A stretch of DNA of 48,627 bases from assembly GCF_026932795.1 (NCBI RefSeq), contig NZ_JADPVH010000030.1, positions 1-48,627 of the forward strand, read 5' to 3'. This DNA comes from Paenarthrobacter sp. Z7-10 (GTDB lineage: Bacteria; Actinomycetota; Actinomycetes; Actinomycetales; Micrococcaceae). The notes beneath the pieces were generated by a model. It ran no database searches and was not told the origin of the DNA. It saw only the letters and a program-made list of their open reading frames with translations. This document shows positions 1-9,214 of this stretch, piece by piece. How positions within the stretch are numbered: the stretch's first letter is position 1; each line of letters opens with the position of its first letter. Position numbers and translations under genes: made by a program.

Positions 1-29
1 GGGGCTGCGGACACGGTGTCCGCAGCCCC
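1..29 (-). terminator. hairpin terminator of the dapA-rnj operon
   Basis: Bases 1-14 and 16-29 form a perfect 14-bp GC-rich inverted repeat about 22 bases past the rnj stop codon. Any U-tract would lie outside the window, so only the stem is visible. Confidence 0.65.
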
Positions 30-51
30 GCTTCCTTTCAACAGCCCGCGT

Positions 52-1743
52 TCAGGCTTCCAGCACCACCGGGATGATCATCGGCTTACGCCGCAGCTTA
101 CGGTTGACCCAAGTGCCCACCACGCGGCGCACTACCTGCTGGAGCTGGTAGGCCGTGTGATCGGTGCTGGCCATCACCGCCTGCTCCAAGGCAGCCTCGA
201 TCTTCGGCTTGATTTCATCGAAGACCGAGTCGTCCTCGGCCACACCGCGGGCGTGGATTTCGGGACCGGAAACGATTTTCCCAGTGGTCCGGTTGACCAC
301 AGTGATGATGGAGATGAAACCCTCATCGCCCAAGATCCGCCGGTCCTTCAGGTCCGTGTCGGTAATCTCGCCGACGCTGGATCCATCCACGTACACGAAG
401 CCGCACTCCACCTGGCCGACAATCCGGGCACGGCCGTCCGCTAAATCAATGACGCTGCCATCGTCAGTAAGCAGCACGTTCCCCGCCGGCACACCGGAGG
501 CCTGCGCTAGTTTGCCATTGGCGATCAGGTGCCGGGTTTCACCGTGCACCGGCATGACGTTCTTGGGCTTGATGATGTTGTAGCAGTAGAGGAGTTCACC
601 TGCGGCGGCGTGGCCGGAGACGTGTACCTTGGCGGTGCCCTTGTGAATCACGTCCGCGCCCAGCTTCAGCAGACCGTTGATGACACGGAAGACGGCGTTT
701 TCGTTGCCCGGGATGAGCGAGGACGCCAGGATCACTGTATCGCCGGTGCCAACCGTGATCCGGTGGTCGCCGTTGGCCATCCGGGACAGCGCGGCCATCG
801 GCTCTCCCTGCGAGCCCGTGGACATCAGCACCACCTTGTTGTCGGGCAGCTGTTCGATGTTCTTAATGTCGACGAGAATGTTCTCAGGCACCCGCAGGTA
901 GCCGAGTTTGGCGGCGATACCCATGTTTCGGACCATGGACCGGCCCACAAACGCCACCTTGCGCCCATGCTTGGCCGCGGCGTCGAGCACCTGCTGCACC
1001 CGGTGGACGTGCGAGGAGAAACTGGCGACGATGATTCGCTTCTCGGCCTGGCCGAAGAGCCGATCCAGAGTTGGTCCGATCTCGCGCTCTCCGGTGGTGA
1101 AGCCGGGCACATCGGCGTTGGTGGAATCCACCAGGAAAAGGTCCACGCCCTCCTCGCCGAGCCGGGCGAAATGGCGCAGATCGGTGATCCGGCCGTCCAG
1201 CGGCAGCTGATCCATCTTAAAGTCGCCGGTGTGCAGCACGGTGCCGCCGGCGCTGCGGATAAACACGGCCAGTGCATCGGGAATCGAGTGGTTCACCGCA
1301 ACGAATTCGCACTCGAAGGGCCCAAACTTCTCCACCTGGCCCTCGGCGACCGTGAGCGACCAGGGCTTGATCCGGTGCTCCTGCAGCTTGGCTTCGATCA
1401 GCGCAAGTGTCAGCTGAGAGCCCACCAGCGGAATATCATTGCGCAGCCGCAGCAGATACGGAACGGCTCCGATGTGATCCTCATGCCCATGCGTCAGGAC
1501 GACCGCGACGATGTCCTCCAACCGGTTTTCAAGGTACGAAAAGTCCGGCAGGATCAGGTCCACTCCCGGCTGCGTCTCCTCCGGGAACAGCACACCGCAG
1601 TCCACGACCAGCAATTTGCCGCCGATCTCAAAAACCGTCATATTGCGGCCGATCTCGCCAATGCCGCCCAACGGAACAATCCGCAGTGTGCCGCTCTTCA
1701 GTTCGGGCGGAGTGCGCAGGCCGGGGAGGGTCGTTTGGGTCAT
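52..1743 (-). CDS. rnj: ribonuclease J
   Basis: A 563-residue metallo-beta-lactamase/beta-CASP ribonuclease with 5'-3' exonuclease and endonuclease activity in mRNA decay and rRNA maturation. The zinc motif HGHEDH is at residues 85-90 after the strand LLVVDCG. HTGDFK, the beta-CASP region with SFSSHVHR, and the late PVHGETRHL motif follow, and the length is typical of the family. The ATG overlaps the dapA stop codon in an ATGA, so the gene is translationally coupled to dapA, an order common in actinobacteria. A GC-rich hairpin follows the stop. I see no defect; the assignment is firm. Confidence 0.97.
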   Translation of the reverse strand: MTQTTLPGLRTPPELKSGTLRIVPLGGIGEIGRNMTVFEIGGKLLVVDCGVLFPEETQPGVDLILPDFSYLENRLEDIVAVVLTHGHEDHIGAVPYLLRLRNDIPLVGSQLTLALIEAKLQEHRIKPWSLTVAEGQVEKFGPFECEFVAVNHSIPDALAVFIRSAGGTVLHTGDFKMDQLPLDGRITDLRHFARLGEEGVDLFLVDSTNADVPGFTTGEREIGPTLDRLFGQAEKRIIVASFSSHVHRVQQVLDAAAKHGRKVAFVGRSMVRNMGIAAKLGYLRVPENILVDIKNIEQLPDNKVVLMSTGSQGEPMAALSRMANGDHRITVGTGDTVILASSLIPGNENAVFRVINGLLKLGADVIHKGTAKVHVSGHAAAGELLYCYNIIKPKNVMPVHGETRHLIANGKLAQASGVPAGNVLLTDDGSVIDLADGRARIVGQVECGFVYVDGSSVGEITDTDLKDRRILGDEGFISIITVVNRTTGKIVSGPEIHARGVAEDDSVFDEIKPKIEAALEQAVMASTDHTAYQLQQVVRRVVGTWVNRKLRRKPMIIPVVLEA

Positions 1744-2651
1744 GGTTGGAATTCCATTCCAGCTTCCGCCAGGTCAGCTTTGATGCTGGCGATCTCGGCT
1801 TCCCCGGGTTCCACGAGGGGAAGCCGGACCACCGAGTTGGACAGGATCCCCTGCCACTGCAGAATCAGTTTCGCTGAGACGGCGCCTTGGATGTGCGTCA
1901 TCACGGCGCGGACAATCGGATCAAGTTCGAAATGCCGGGCACGCGCGGTGGCGAAGTCGCCAGCGGCGGCGGCATCGACAAGGGCGCGGAACTTTTTCGT
2001 CGCCACGTGGGCAGAAACGCTGACCAGGCCGACGGCGCCCGCCGCCATCCATGGCAGCGTCAGGCCGTCGTCGCCCGCGTAAACGTCAAGATCGGTGTTG
2101 GCGAGCACGCGGGTGGTCCCCGCGAAGTCCGCCTTGGCGTCCTTGAGCGCCCGGATCCTGGGGTGGTCCGCGAGCCGGATGAGGGTCTCGGTGGCGATGG
2201 AAACTCCGGCACGGCCGGGGATGTCATACATCATCACGGGCAGGGAGGTGGCGTCTGCAATGGCCTCCATGTGGGCCTGAATTCCGGCCTGACTGGGTTT
2301 GTTGTAGTACGGGGTAACCGCGAGCAGCCCGTCCACGCCGGCCCTTTCGGCCCGCTTGGACATCTCCACCGAATGCGAGGTGTGGTTACTTCCGGAACCG
2401 GCGATGACCTTCGCCCGACCTCCTACGGCCTCAACGATGGCGCGGAAGAGGACTTCCTTCTCATCGTCTTCCAGTGTGGAGGTCTCACCCGTGGTACCGG
2501 AGATGACCAAACCATCGCAGCCGTCGTCGACCAGCTTGATGGCCAGTTGGGCGGCCGCCTCGAGGTCCATGCTCCCGTCCGCGGCGAAAGGCGTCACCAT
2601 GGCAGTTACCAGCGTTCCGAAGGGGAAATTGCGCGCGTCAGACTCAACCAT
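1740..2651 (-). CDS. dapA: 4-hydroxy-tetrahydrodipicolinate synthase
   Basis: A class I aldolase of 303 residues that condenses pyruvate with aspartate semialdehyde in the diaminopimelate/lysine pathway. Visible family signatures are GTTGETSTL near residue 52, the catalytic tyrosine in YDIPGR (Tyr142) and the Schiff-base lysine in RALKDAK (Lys170). The open frame extends upstream, but the ATG at 2651 fits the family N-terminus. A TAACGT -10 hexamer (2659-2664) ends 7 nt before it and there is no Shine-Dalgarno, so the mRNA is probably leaderless. It overlaps rnj by four bases. The companion gene dapB lies about 9 kb away. Confidence 0.96.
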   Translation of the reverse strand: MVESDARNFPFGTLVTAMVTPFAADGSMDLEAAAQLAIKLVDDGCDGLVISGTTGETSTLEDDEKEVLFRAIVEAVGGRAKVIAGSGSNHTSHSVEMSKRAERAGVDGLLAVTPYYNKPSQAGIQAHMEAIADATSLPVMMYDIPGRAGVSIATETLIRLADHPRIRALKDAKADFAGTTRVLANTDLDVYAGDDGLTLPWMAAGAVGLVSVSAHVATKKFRALVDAAAAGDFATARARHFELDPIVRAVMTHIQGAVSAKLILQWQGILSNSVVRLPLVEPGEAEIASIKADLAEAGMEFQP

Positions 2652-2658
2652 GGACAAA

Positions 2659-2664
2659 ACGTTA
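2659..2664 (-). promoter_or_regulatory. -10 hexamer TAACGT for leaderless dapA-rnj mRNA
   Basis: TAACGT fits TANNNT and lies 7 nt before the dapA ATG. This is the spacing expected when transcription begins at or next to the start codon. No clear -35 is visible. Confidence 0.5.
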
Positions 2665-2838
2665 GCCGCTTGGTCCTGTTTTTGGGGTATCCGCGACGGC
2701 CGCCAGGGGACGCACAGGGGACCTCGGAGCCGGCGCCGGAGCTGGTACCGAAAGCAGTCGGAGAAAACCGCTGGGTTTCCGGCGACCATCCCGGCATTTC
2801 TCCGACGGCCATGCCTACACTTCACCGGTCCCGGTGCC

Positions 2839-2844
2839 TACACT
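2839..2844 (+). promoter_or_regulatory. -10 hexamer TACACT for the SGNH hydrolase gene
   Basis: TACACT is followed by 6 nt and then GTG at 2851, which is the leaderless layout seen repeatedly in this window. Confidence 0.45.
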
Positions 2845-2850
2845 GAAAAT

Positions 2851-3766
2851 GTGCACTGGGTACTGGCAAAGGTTGTGGCCGCGGCCTCCGCGTCGGCCAA
2901 AATTCCGCCCGCTCTGCGGCATCCGGGAGCAGCACCGGCACGGGGCATAGCCCCGAAAATGCTGTGGCTGAAACTGCTGCGCCGAAGCGCCGGATGGGCG
3001 GCCCTTGCGACCGGCTCTGCCGCCGTGACCGGCGGCGGGTTGGTATATCTTTTCCACATCCAGGGCAGGATGGTGCGCCGGGCCATGGACAAGTCCCTGC
3101 GGGCCACCGCGCTGGCAGCGGACCGGACCTACCGTAAAAAATTCGGGCGCGAACTGAAGCTTGCTGGTGGGAGATTCCCTCGCCGCCGGCTTCGGTGCAA
3201 CTGACGCCAAACACACACTCGGCGCCCGCCTGGCCAGGGGTGTGGCCCGGCACACCAAACGCTCGGTCACGCTGCGCACCGTGGCCGTCGTCGGCGACGA
3301 AACGTCCATGCTGACCGCCCAACTGGACCGGCTGCCGGCCGGATACGTCCCTGACTTGGCCGTCATCGTGATCGGCAGTAACGACATTGCAAGCCGGACC
3401 AGTACGGCTGAATCCGTAGCCCATTTGGCCGGAGCCGTTCGGCGGCTGCGGGCGCTTGGCGCGGAAGTAGTGGTGGGAACGTGTCCGGACATGGGCATGG
3501 CACCGGCCATCCCCCAGCCGCTGCGCAGCATGGGCGGCCGGGCCTCGCGCCGGCTGGCGGCAGCCCAAGCCAAGGCGGTGACCGCGGCCGGTGGGCACCC
3601 GGTGGCCACCGGCCATGGACTGCGGACGCTGTTTCTTGCCCACCCCGAGCGGATGTTCTCCGACGATCGATTCCACCCATCAAGCCTGGGTTACCGGCGC
3701 TCCGCCAAGGCTATGCTGCCCGCGGTGCTGGCAGCCGTGGACGCCGCGGTGCCCGAATTCGCCTGA
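2851..3766 (+). pseudogene. SGNH/GDSL-type hydrolase, disrupted by a frameshift
   Basis: The first frame, from GTG 2851 (or ATG 2959), encodes an N-terminal membrane helix (near WAALATGSAAVTGGGLVYLF) and a basic helical stretch ending in FGRELKL. The family signature LLVGDSLAAGFG (block I, nucleophile Ser in GDS) lies in the next frame from about 3161. That frame carries GSND (block III) and DRFHPSSLG (block V with Asp and His) through to 3766. Skipping one base near 3160 gives the continuous ELKLLVGDS. The second frame has a TGA at 3155-3157, so it cannot extend upstream. The gene therefore looks broken by a +1 insertion or a 2-base deletion. A sequencing error is possible; a restart at TTG 3161 would lose the membrane anchor. 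Likely role if intact: membrane-anchored esterase or lipase. Confidence 0.75.
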
Positions 3767-3835
3767 CGCGGGTATCCCGACGCGGGAATATGGTGCTCTC
3801 CCGTCCCTCCTGCGCAGCAAAGCGTCCCGCAGGTA

Positions 3836-4705
3836 CTATTCCGGCGAAGCTGCGGCAACGCCTGTTGCCGCTCCCCCACTGTGGCGGGCAAGGAACGGCT
3901 CGACGGCGGCCAGCACTTCGGCCGCCGGGGTCAAGGTCGATCCGTGGTTGCGGCCCGGCAGTTCCACCAACCGCGCACCGGGAATGAGTGCGGCCGCGAG
4001 CCGGGAATCCTCCAGCCGGCCGGCATCCGCGGAACCGGCGAGCAGCAGGGTGGGCACCCGAACGCCTCCCAGGGACTCCGGCGGAACTCCCCCTTGGACG
4101 TCCGTCGCCCGGAAGTACGCCAGCAGCGCCTGGGAATCGTTGGCCAGGAAAGCCCTGCGGGTATCAGGGTCCAAAGGCCGACCCAGTCTCTGCTCCCAAC
4201 CCGCGACGAAGCCCGGCATCCTCGCCGTCTCCATGGCCCTTTCAAAGTCCGGGAAAAACAGCTCCGCGATGGTCCCGGGGTGGGTCCGGTACGTTCCAGC
4301 CACTGAGACGAAGGAGCGGAGCCGGCCCGGATGCAGAGTCGCCAAGGCGAAGCCGATTCGGGCCCCGAACGAATACCCGAGGTAGTGCACCGCCGAATCG
4401 GCTGGCCGACCCGCGGCCGCTGTCTCCTCCGGCTGGCCCGCCGCCTCAATGACCGCCAGCGAGTCGGCCACCACCCGGTCCATGGCATAAGCCGCCGGTT
4501 CATGCGGCTTGTCGCTGTGGCCGTGTCCGCGCAGATCGACGGTAATGACCCGGTACCTGTTCCGCAGCGCCTGGGTGTAGCCGAAGCCCCGCCAGATGGC
4601 CTTGGATAAGGCGCTGCCGTGGACCAGCAACAGCGGCTCGCCGGAACCCGTCACGTCGTAGGCGATACGGACGCCGTCCTCCGGATTGGTGGCGTAGAAC
4701 GGCAT
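3836..4705 (-). CDS. alpha/beta hydrolase
   Basis: A 289-residue alpha/beta-hydrolase fold protein with no signal peptide, so probably cytoplasmic. The oxyanion-hole motif LLLVHGSA is near residue 27, DLRGHGHSDKP near 58, the nucleophile elbow GYSFGA supplies the serine, LLLAGSADAG carries the likely acid, and GRNHGS supplies the histidine. The catalytic triad therefore looks complete. The substrate cannot be told from sequence; esterase, lactonase or haloperoxidase-like members share this plan. The gene stands alone, convergent with the broken SGNH gene. A TAACGT hexamer about 30 bases upstream and a GGAG before the ATG suggest its own promoter with a short leader. Confidence 0.88.
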   Translation of the reverse strand: MPFYATNPEDGVRIAYDVTGSGEPLLLVHGSALSKAIWRGFGYTQALRNRYRVITVDLRGHGHSDKPHEPAAYAMDRVVADSLAVIEAAGQPEETAAAGRPADSAVHYLGYSFGARIGFALATLHPGRLRSFVSVAGTYRTHPGTIAELFFPDFERAMETARMPGFVAGWEQRLGRPLDPDTRRAFLANDSQALLAYFRATDVQGGVPPESLGGVRVPTLLLAGSADAGRLEDSRLAAALIPGARLVELPGRNHGSTLTPAAEVLAAVEPFLARHSGGAATGVAAASPE

Positions 4706-4869
4706 CAGAGCACCGCTCCGTCCGGTGACGTTATGGTGGGCGCTGCAGCGACGGGCTGCGTCGCGAGCCCACTCACAGATTTCATGTCCCTTAACTTACG
4801 GGCTTCGATCGAATAGGCGGACCACCGCGGGCGCCGAAGACTGAGTTCGGAAAACGTCCGCTAAACCGA

Positions 4870-4898
4870 TTGCATCGACGTAACCGGTTCGCTAGTAT
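4870..4898 (+). promoter_or_regulatory. sigma-A-type promoter of the TRAP operon
   Basis: TTGCAT (4870-4875) and TAGTAT (4893-4898) are separated by exactly 17 bp, a near-consensus housekeeping promoter. The spacer contains the first operator, which is the classic place for a repressor to block RNA polymerase. Confidence 0.75.
4878..4893. promoter_or_regulatory. LacI-family operator O1
   Basis: An imperfect palindrome centred on the CG at 4885/4886 with core TAACCGGTTC. It shares ACGTAACCGGTT with the perfect site at 5051-5066 and lies between -35 and -10. A central CG is typical of LacI-family sites. The likely ligand is the LacI protein encoded at 8123-9214. Confidence 0.7.
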
Positions 4899-5050
4899 GA
4901 GTTAAGTCACAGCATCAGTCCGCTTCCCGGCGGGCTGTGACTCCACCGGGTACACGATTAGACCATATCCGCAGACCATGAACCCGGGTTCTGAAGTGAT
5001 ACCCAGCCAATTCTGTCCCCAAAACAGTCGAGAAAAGCGTCAACGATTCA

Positions 5051-5066
5051 ACGTAACCGGTTACGT
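5051..5066. promoter_or_regulatory. LacI-family operator O2, perfect 16-bp palindrome
   Basis: ACGTAACCGGTTACGT is a perfect palindrome 173 bp centre-to-centre downstream of O1, inside the transcribed leader. It may act as a roadblock or as an auxiliary site for a DNA loop with O1. Confidence 0.75.
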
Positions 5067-5122
5067 CGGACGCGATTCCAAACCGGAAATACTAACCACA
5101 CAACGAACAAGGGAGATCTGCG

Positions 5123-6160
5123 ATGGGTGAGTACAAAACATCGAGGCGGTCAATGCTGAAATACGGTGCGGGGGTTTTGCTGAGCGCGGCCGCCGTGCCC
5201 CTGTTGTCGGCCTGCGGTGGCACCGCAGCCCAGTCCAAAGGGCCGCTGAAGCTCAAAATGTCCTCGTCCATGTCCGGTCAGCCCGGCAACGCCCACAGCA
5301 CCTGGTTCAACAAGTTCCAGACCACGCTCAAAGACAAGGTGGGCGAGGCCGTCACAGTGGATTATTTTCCGAACAGCCAGCTCGGCGACGAGGCCAAAAT
5401 GGTTCAGCAGCTTCGCCTGGGGGCCGCGGACATGATGATCTCCGGTTCGTCTATCTGGTCCCAGGTGGCTCCGGAATTCGGTGTTTTGGACATGGGTTAC
5501 ATCTTCGAAAGCTGGGACGCCGTCGGGAAGTCGTTGGACGCGGGCGCCGGAGACAAGCTCTCCGCCATCCTCAAGGACAAGGGCGGCGCACAGATCATAG
5601 GGTGGGCTTACAATTTCGGGGCCCGCAACATGCTGACCAAGTCCGCGGTGGCCAAACCCACGGATCTGCATGGCCTGAAGATCCGCACCCTGCAGGCACC
5701 GGAGGTCATCGATACCGTCAATTTGATGGGAGCCGTGGCGACACCGCTGCCCACCACAGAGGTTTACACCTCGCTGCAAACCGGCCTCATTGAAGGCCTC
5801 GGCCATGACGCGCCCACCATCCTGCAGAACAAGTGGTACGAAACCGCGAAACACCTTGCCCTGACGGAACACATCTTCAATCCCCTCACCATCGTCATCG
5901 CGGACACCACGCTGTCCAAGATCCCAAGCGAACACCGCGACGCCTTCATGAGCGCCGCGCAGGACGCAACCGACTACCAGCGAACCCAGGCAGTGGATGC
6001 CGAAAAGAAGGCCATGACGCAGCTGCAGGCCAAGGGCGTGACCATAACGAAGGTCGACAAGGCCGAATTCAAGAACCTTGTCAGCCCGTTGTGGGAGAAG
6101 TTTACCGGCGAGCACGCGGCCGCGAAGCCCATCCTGGACGCGATCCTGAAACAGGGTTGA
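5123..6160 (+). CDS. TRAP transporter substrate-binding lipoprotein (DctP family)
   Basis: A 345-residue extracytoplasmic solute receptor of a TRAP transporter. The N-terminus has a twin-arginine-like motif (SRRSMLKYG), a hydrophobic stretch and a lipobox (LLSAC, Cys about residue 31), so it is probably exported folded and lipid-anchored outside the membrane. Family features are YFPNSQLGDEAKMVQQL, GLKIRTLQAPEV (containing the arginine that usually binds a substrate carboxylate) and PLPTTEVYTSLQTGLIEG. The start is fixed by AAGGGAG 7 nt upstream. It is the first gene of a five-gene operon and sits one base from its permease. DctP proteins usually bind organic or sugar acids; the actual ligand is unknown. 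Confidence 0.92.
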   Translation: MGEYKTSRRSMLKYGAGVLLSAAAVPLLSACGGTAAQSKGPLKLKMSSSMSGQPGNAHSTWFNKFQTTLKDKVGEAVTVDYFPNSQLGDEAKMVQQLRLGAADMMISGSSIWSQVAPEFGVLDMGYIFESWDAVGKSLDAGAGDKLSAILKDKGGAQIIGWAYNFGARNMLTKSAVAKPTDLHGLKIRTLQAPEVIDTVNLMGAVATPLPTTEVYTSLQTGLIEGLGHDAPTILQNKWYETAKHLALTEHIFNPLTIVIADTTLSKIPSEHRDAFMSAAQDATDYQRTQAVDAEKKAMTQLQAKGVTITKVDKAEFKNLVSPLWEKFTGEHAAAKPILDAILKQG

Positions 6161-6161
6161 G

Positions 6162-8126
6162 ATGCAATCTCCAACCCACCGTATGAAGGCAGCAGTGGCG
6201 GCGGCGCCCTCCGCGGCGCCACTGCCCAGCCCTGGCGGGCAGCTCGACCCGGGCCTTCCCGCGGCCAAAGGCCGCCTGGCCCGCTGGCTTGAGCTGGCGA
6301 TCGCCATCGCCGCCTCGCTTGCCTTGATCGCCAGCCTCGTGGTTGTCTTCATCTCCGTCATTTCGCGCTACTTTTTCAACGATCCGCTGGCCTGGGCCGG
6401 CGAGGTCAGCGGCACCATGCTGGTCACGATTGGTTTCCTGGGCGGCGCACTGGCTCTGGCCCGCGGCGAGCACCTGGGCGTGGCCGCCCTACGCAGCCGG
6501 CTGCATGGCTGGCTGGGCGAGGTCAACGAAGCGCTGATCGCCTGGGTCGTCGTTCTCGTCGCCGTCGCTCTGTGCTGGTCCAGCAAGGCGATCCTGGCTA
6601 TCGTGGCGGACCAGACAACGGCCAGCGGCGTACCCGAGGCGTTCAATTTCTATCCGCTTCTGGTCAGCGGTGCCGTCATGGCCGTGTTCGCCATCCTCGA
6701 TCTGATAAGGCTCAAGCTGCGGGCGCTGCTCGCTTCGGCCGGCCTTCTGATTGCGGTTGCCGTGATCTGGACTTTGTGGGAGTACCTGCTTCCGGCGTCG
6801 GCGCCGCTGCCGATTATCCTGTTGCTGCTGGGCTTCGCTGTTGCATTGATCATCGGTGTTCCCATCGCCTTTGCACTGGCCTTCGGTGCCCTGCTGTTTT
6901 TCTGGACCGGTGGAAACGCGCCGATCGCCCTGTTTGCCCAGCAAATGGAATCCGGCATCTCCAACGTGGTGCTGCTGGCGATACCGTTCTTTGTCCTCGC
7001 CGGTCTGGTGATGGAAATCAACGGTATGTCCAAACGGCTGATCGATCTGTTGATGGTCGGGGTGGGCCGCTCCCGGGGCGGACTGCGCATTGTGATGATC
7101 GTGGCGATGGCCCTTTTCTCCGGTATTTCCGGATCTAAAAGCGCGGACGTCGCGGCCGTCGGAACCACCCTGCTGCCGGCGATCCGGAAGGCCGGCCAGG
7201 ACGACAAGGATGCTGTGGCGCTCCTGGCCGCCACGGCCGTCATGGGCGAGACGATACCTCCATGCATCAACATGATCATCCTGGGCTACGTCGCCAACCT
7301 TTCCATCGGTGGCCTCTTCGTTGCCGGAGTGGTCCCCGCGGCGGTGATTGGGATAGCGCTGCTGGTCGTCGCCGTCGCCACGGCACCGAGGGTGGGCCGG
7401 GCGTTGAAGGGCGACGACGTCGGCGCGGCCGCCATTGTCCCCCGACGGTCCGGCCTGCAGCTCCTGAAGCTGGCTGGCGGTGCGTCGACGGCGTTGCTCA
7501 TGATCGTAATCATATTCGGCGGCATTCTGGGCGGCATAGCCACCCCGACGGAGGTTGCGGCCTTCGCCGTCGTCTATGCCTTCGTCGTGGGCGGGTTGGT
7601 CTTCCGCGAGATGAAGTCCCGGATGACCGCCTCCTTCTTGGTTCGCTCGGCCTCGCTGTCCGGCATGATTCTGTTCATCGTGGCGGCGGCACAGGCCGTT
7701 ACCTATGTCCTGACCGCCCAACAGGTGCCGCAGGCCATGGCACAGATACTGGTCGGATTGGCGCACGCGCATGGCACTTGGTTATTCCTCCTGCTCTGCA
7801 CAGCGATGCTGATCGTCATGGGTTCGGTGTTGGAGGGCGCCCCTGCCCTGATCATCTTCGGCCCGCTGTTGCTCCCTATCGCTGGGGAATTAGGCGTCGA
7901 TCAGCTCCAATTCGGCATCCTGCTGATCTTGGCCATGGGCTTGGGCCTGTTCTCGCCACCCTTGGGAGTAGGGCTCTATACGGCGTGCGCCATTGGGGGT
8001 GTGCCGATGGAAAAGGTAGCCCGACCCATGATGAAATACCTGGCGGCCATTGTCGTCGTGCTGATCGGGATCATATTTATTCCCTGGCTGACGCAGGCCC
8101 TGCCACATGCCCTTGGTCTGGGATGA
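6162..8126 (+). CDS. fused TRAP transporter permease DctQ-DctM
   Basis: A 654-residue integral membrane protein that joins the small (DctQ, roughly residues 40-185) and large (DctM, roughly 215-645) permease subunits in one chain. The DctQ part shows RYFFNDPLAWAGEVSG. The DctM part shows many helices, FFVLAGLVMEINGMSKRLID, SGSKSADVAAVGTTLLPAI and GETIPPCINMIILG, all family hallmarks. It uses the sodium or proton gradient to import the ligand delivered by the receptor at 5123-6160. Its ATG lies one base after that gene's stop codon, and its own TGA overlaps the next start. Fused QM permeases are known; the assignment is firm. Confidence 0.93.
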   Translation: MQSPTHRMKAAVAAAPSAAPLPSPGGQLDPGLPAAKGRLARWLELAIAIAASLALIASLVVVFISVISRYFFNDPLAWAGEVSGTMLVTIGFLGGALALARGEHLGVAALRSRLHGWLGEVNEALIAWVVVLVAVALCWSSKAILAIVADQTTASGVPEAFNFYPLLVSGAVMAVFAILDLIRLKLRALLASAGLLIAVAVIWTLWEYLLPASAPLPIILLLLGFAVALIIGVPIAFALAFGALLFFWTGGNAPIALFAQQMESGISNVVLLAIPFFVLAGLVMEINGMSKRLIDLLMVGVGRSRGGLRIVMIVAMALFSGISGSKSADVAAVGTTLLPAIRKAGQDDKDAVALLAATAVMGETIPPCINMIILGYVANLSIGGLFVAGVVPAAVIGIALLVVAVATAPRVGRALKGDDVGAAAIVPRRSGLQLLKLAGGASTALLMIVIIFGGILGGIATPTEVAAFAVVYAFVVGGLVFREMKSRMTASFLVRSASLSGMILFIVAAAQAVTYVLTAQQVPQAMAQILVGLAHAHGTWLFLLLCTAMLIVMGSVLEGAPALIIFGPLLLPIAGELGVDQLQFGILLILAMGLGLFSPPLGVGLYTACAIGGVPMEKVARPMMKYLAAIVVVLIGIIFIPWLTQALPHALGLG

Positions 8127-9214
8127 TGGCTGCTGTGAACCGGAAAAACGCGGCACCCACGATTCGCGCCGTGGCCAGCGAGGCTGGAGTCTCGGTCGCC
8201 ACCGTATCGGCGGTCATCAACCAGACGCGCTTCGTCAGCGCGGAGACGGCCCGAAGGGTCAATGAGGCGATCAAACGCAGCGGATACCGTCCCAACCGGT
8301 TGGCCCGCGGGCTCAGCACCAGGGAAACCAAGACCATTGGCATCGTGATGCCGACCATCCTCAGCCCGATTGCACCGCTGCTGCTCAAATCCGCGGCCGA
8401 TGTCCTGCACGAGCATGGCTATGCAGTGCTTTTTTCCAACACCGAGATGCAAACGACGTGGGAAGAGCAGGCGATCGAGCTGATGTTCGATTCGCAGGTG
8501 GACGGACTTTTGGTTGTACCCGCCAGCGAAACATTGGAGTCCCTCAAGCTTTTTTCCGATGCCCGCAAACCCGTGGTCCTGCTCCTTCACGGGCTGGAAG
8601 GTGCCAGCGGGTGCGACGTGATCCGATCCGGAAACTTCAGGGGATCCTTCGATGCAGTCAATCATCTGATCGGTCAAGGAGCACGGCGGATTGCGGTGCT
8701 GGCCCTTCCCCTGGTCAGCGAATCCGAGAAGGACCGCATGAATGGATTCCGCACCGGCGTCTTGGCGGCAGGACGGACCTTGGATCCGGAGCTGATGCGG
8801 GTGGGTGCGCCCAGTGAGAGCGGCGCCAGCGAGGACCACGGCTACCGGGAAACCCTTAGACTCATGGATTTGGACGATCCCCCGGATGCCATCTTCGCAA
8901 TGAACCAGTACATGGCCATCGGCAGCCTCTCGGCGCTCAAGGAGTTGGGCCTGCGGATCCCCACCGACGTGGCCCTGGTGGGCTACGACGACCTGATCTG
9001 GACCAAAAACCTTGAACCACCGATGTCCGTCGTTGCCCAACAGGTCGAGCTGATCGGACGGATGGGCGCCACCCGACTGGTCCACAGGCTGGCCGAAAAC
9101 AACCACCATAGTCCGGCCGAGTCGGTGACCGTTGATACTCAGCTCATCATCAGGGCATCGAGCAATCGCGACGCCCTGACCCCTTCAATCGATATGGAGA
9201 ATACCCCCAAATGA
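8123..9214 (+). CDS. LacI-family transcriptional regulator of the TRAP operon
   Basis: A 363-residue repressor. The N-terminal helix-turn-helix is clear (TIRAVASEAGVSVATVSAV, about residues 12-30), followed by the hinge helix YRPNRLARGL and a periplasmic-binding-protein-like effector domain (KTIGIVMPTILSP to VDTQLIIRASS). The ATG at 8123 overlaps the permease stop in ATGA; a second ATG at 8126 is possible. The open frame continues upstream, but that part is a shadow of the permease gene. Its position inside the operon, with two AACCGGTT palindromes at the promoter, argues that it autoregulates the whole unit. The effector is probably the transported sugar or sugar acid. Confidence 0.92.
   Translation: MMAAVNRKNAAPTIRAVASEAGVSVATVSAVINQTRFVSAETARRVNEAIKRSGYRPNRLARGLSTRETKTIGIVMPTILSPIAPLLLKSAADVLHEHGYAVLFSNTEMQTTWEEQAIELMFDSQVDGLLVVPASETLESLKLFSDARKPVVLLLHGLEGASGCDVIRSGNFRGSFDAVNHLIGQGARRIAVLALPLVSESEKDRMNGFRTGVLAAGRTLDPELMRVGAPSESGASEDHGYRETLRLMDLDDPPDAIFAMNQYMAIGSLSALKELGLRIPTDVALVGYDDLIWTKNLEPPMSVVAQQVELIGRMGATRLVHRLAENNHHSPAESVTVDTQLIIRASSNRDALTPSIDMENTPK

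Larger units (their letters stand above)
4706..5122. other. 417-bp intergenic control region of the TRAP operon
   Basis: No gene is seen here. The stretch holds a promoter at 4870-4898, two AACCGGTT-centred palindromes, a weaker related AACCGG element near 5081-5086, and a 5' leader of about 215 nt ending in the Shine-Dalgarno AAGGGAG (5109-5115). Confidence 0.7.

Noticed and set aside
529-2846. Long plus-strand open frames opposite rnj and dapA
   Set aside because: They mirror two well-recognised genes and show no family motif.
2815-3676. Minus-strand open frames opposite the SGNH hydrolase
   Set aside because: They are antisense to clear SGNH motifs and have no recognisable domain.
6489-7772. 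Minus-strand open frame opposite the TRAP permease
   Set aside because: The Gln/His/Arg-rich composition is the usual complement of membrane-protein codons; the plus strand clearly encodes DctM.
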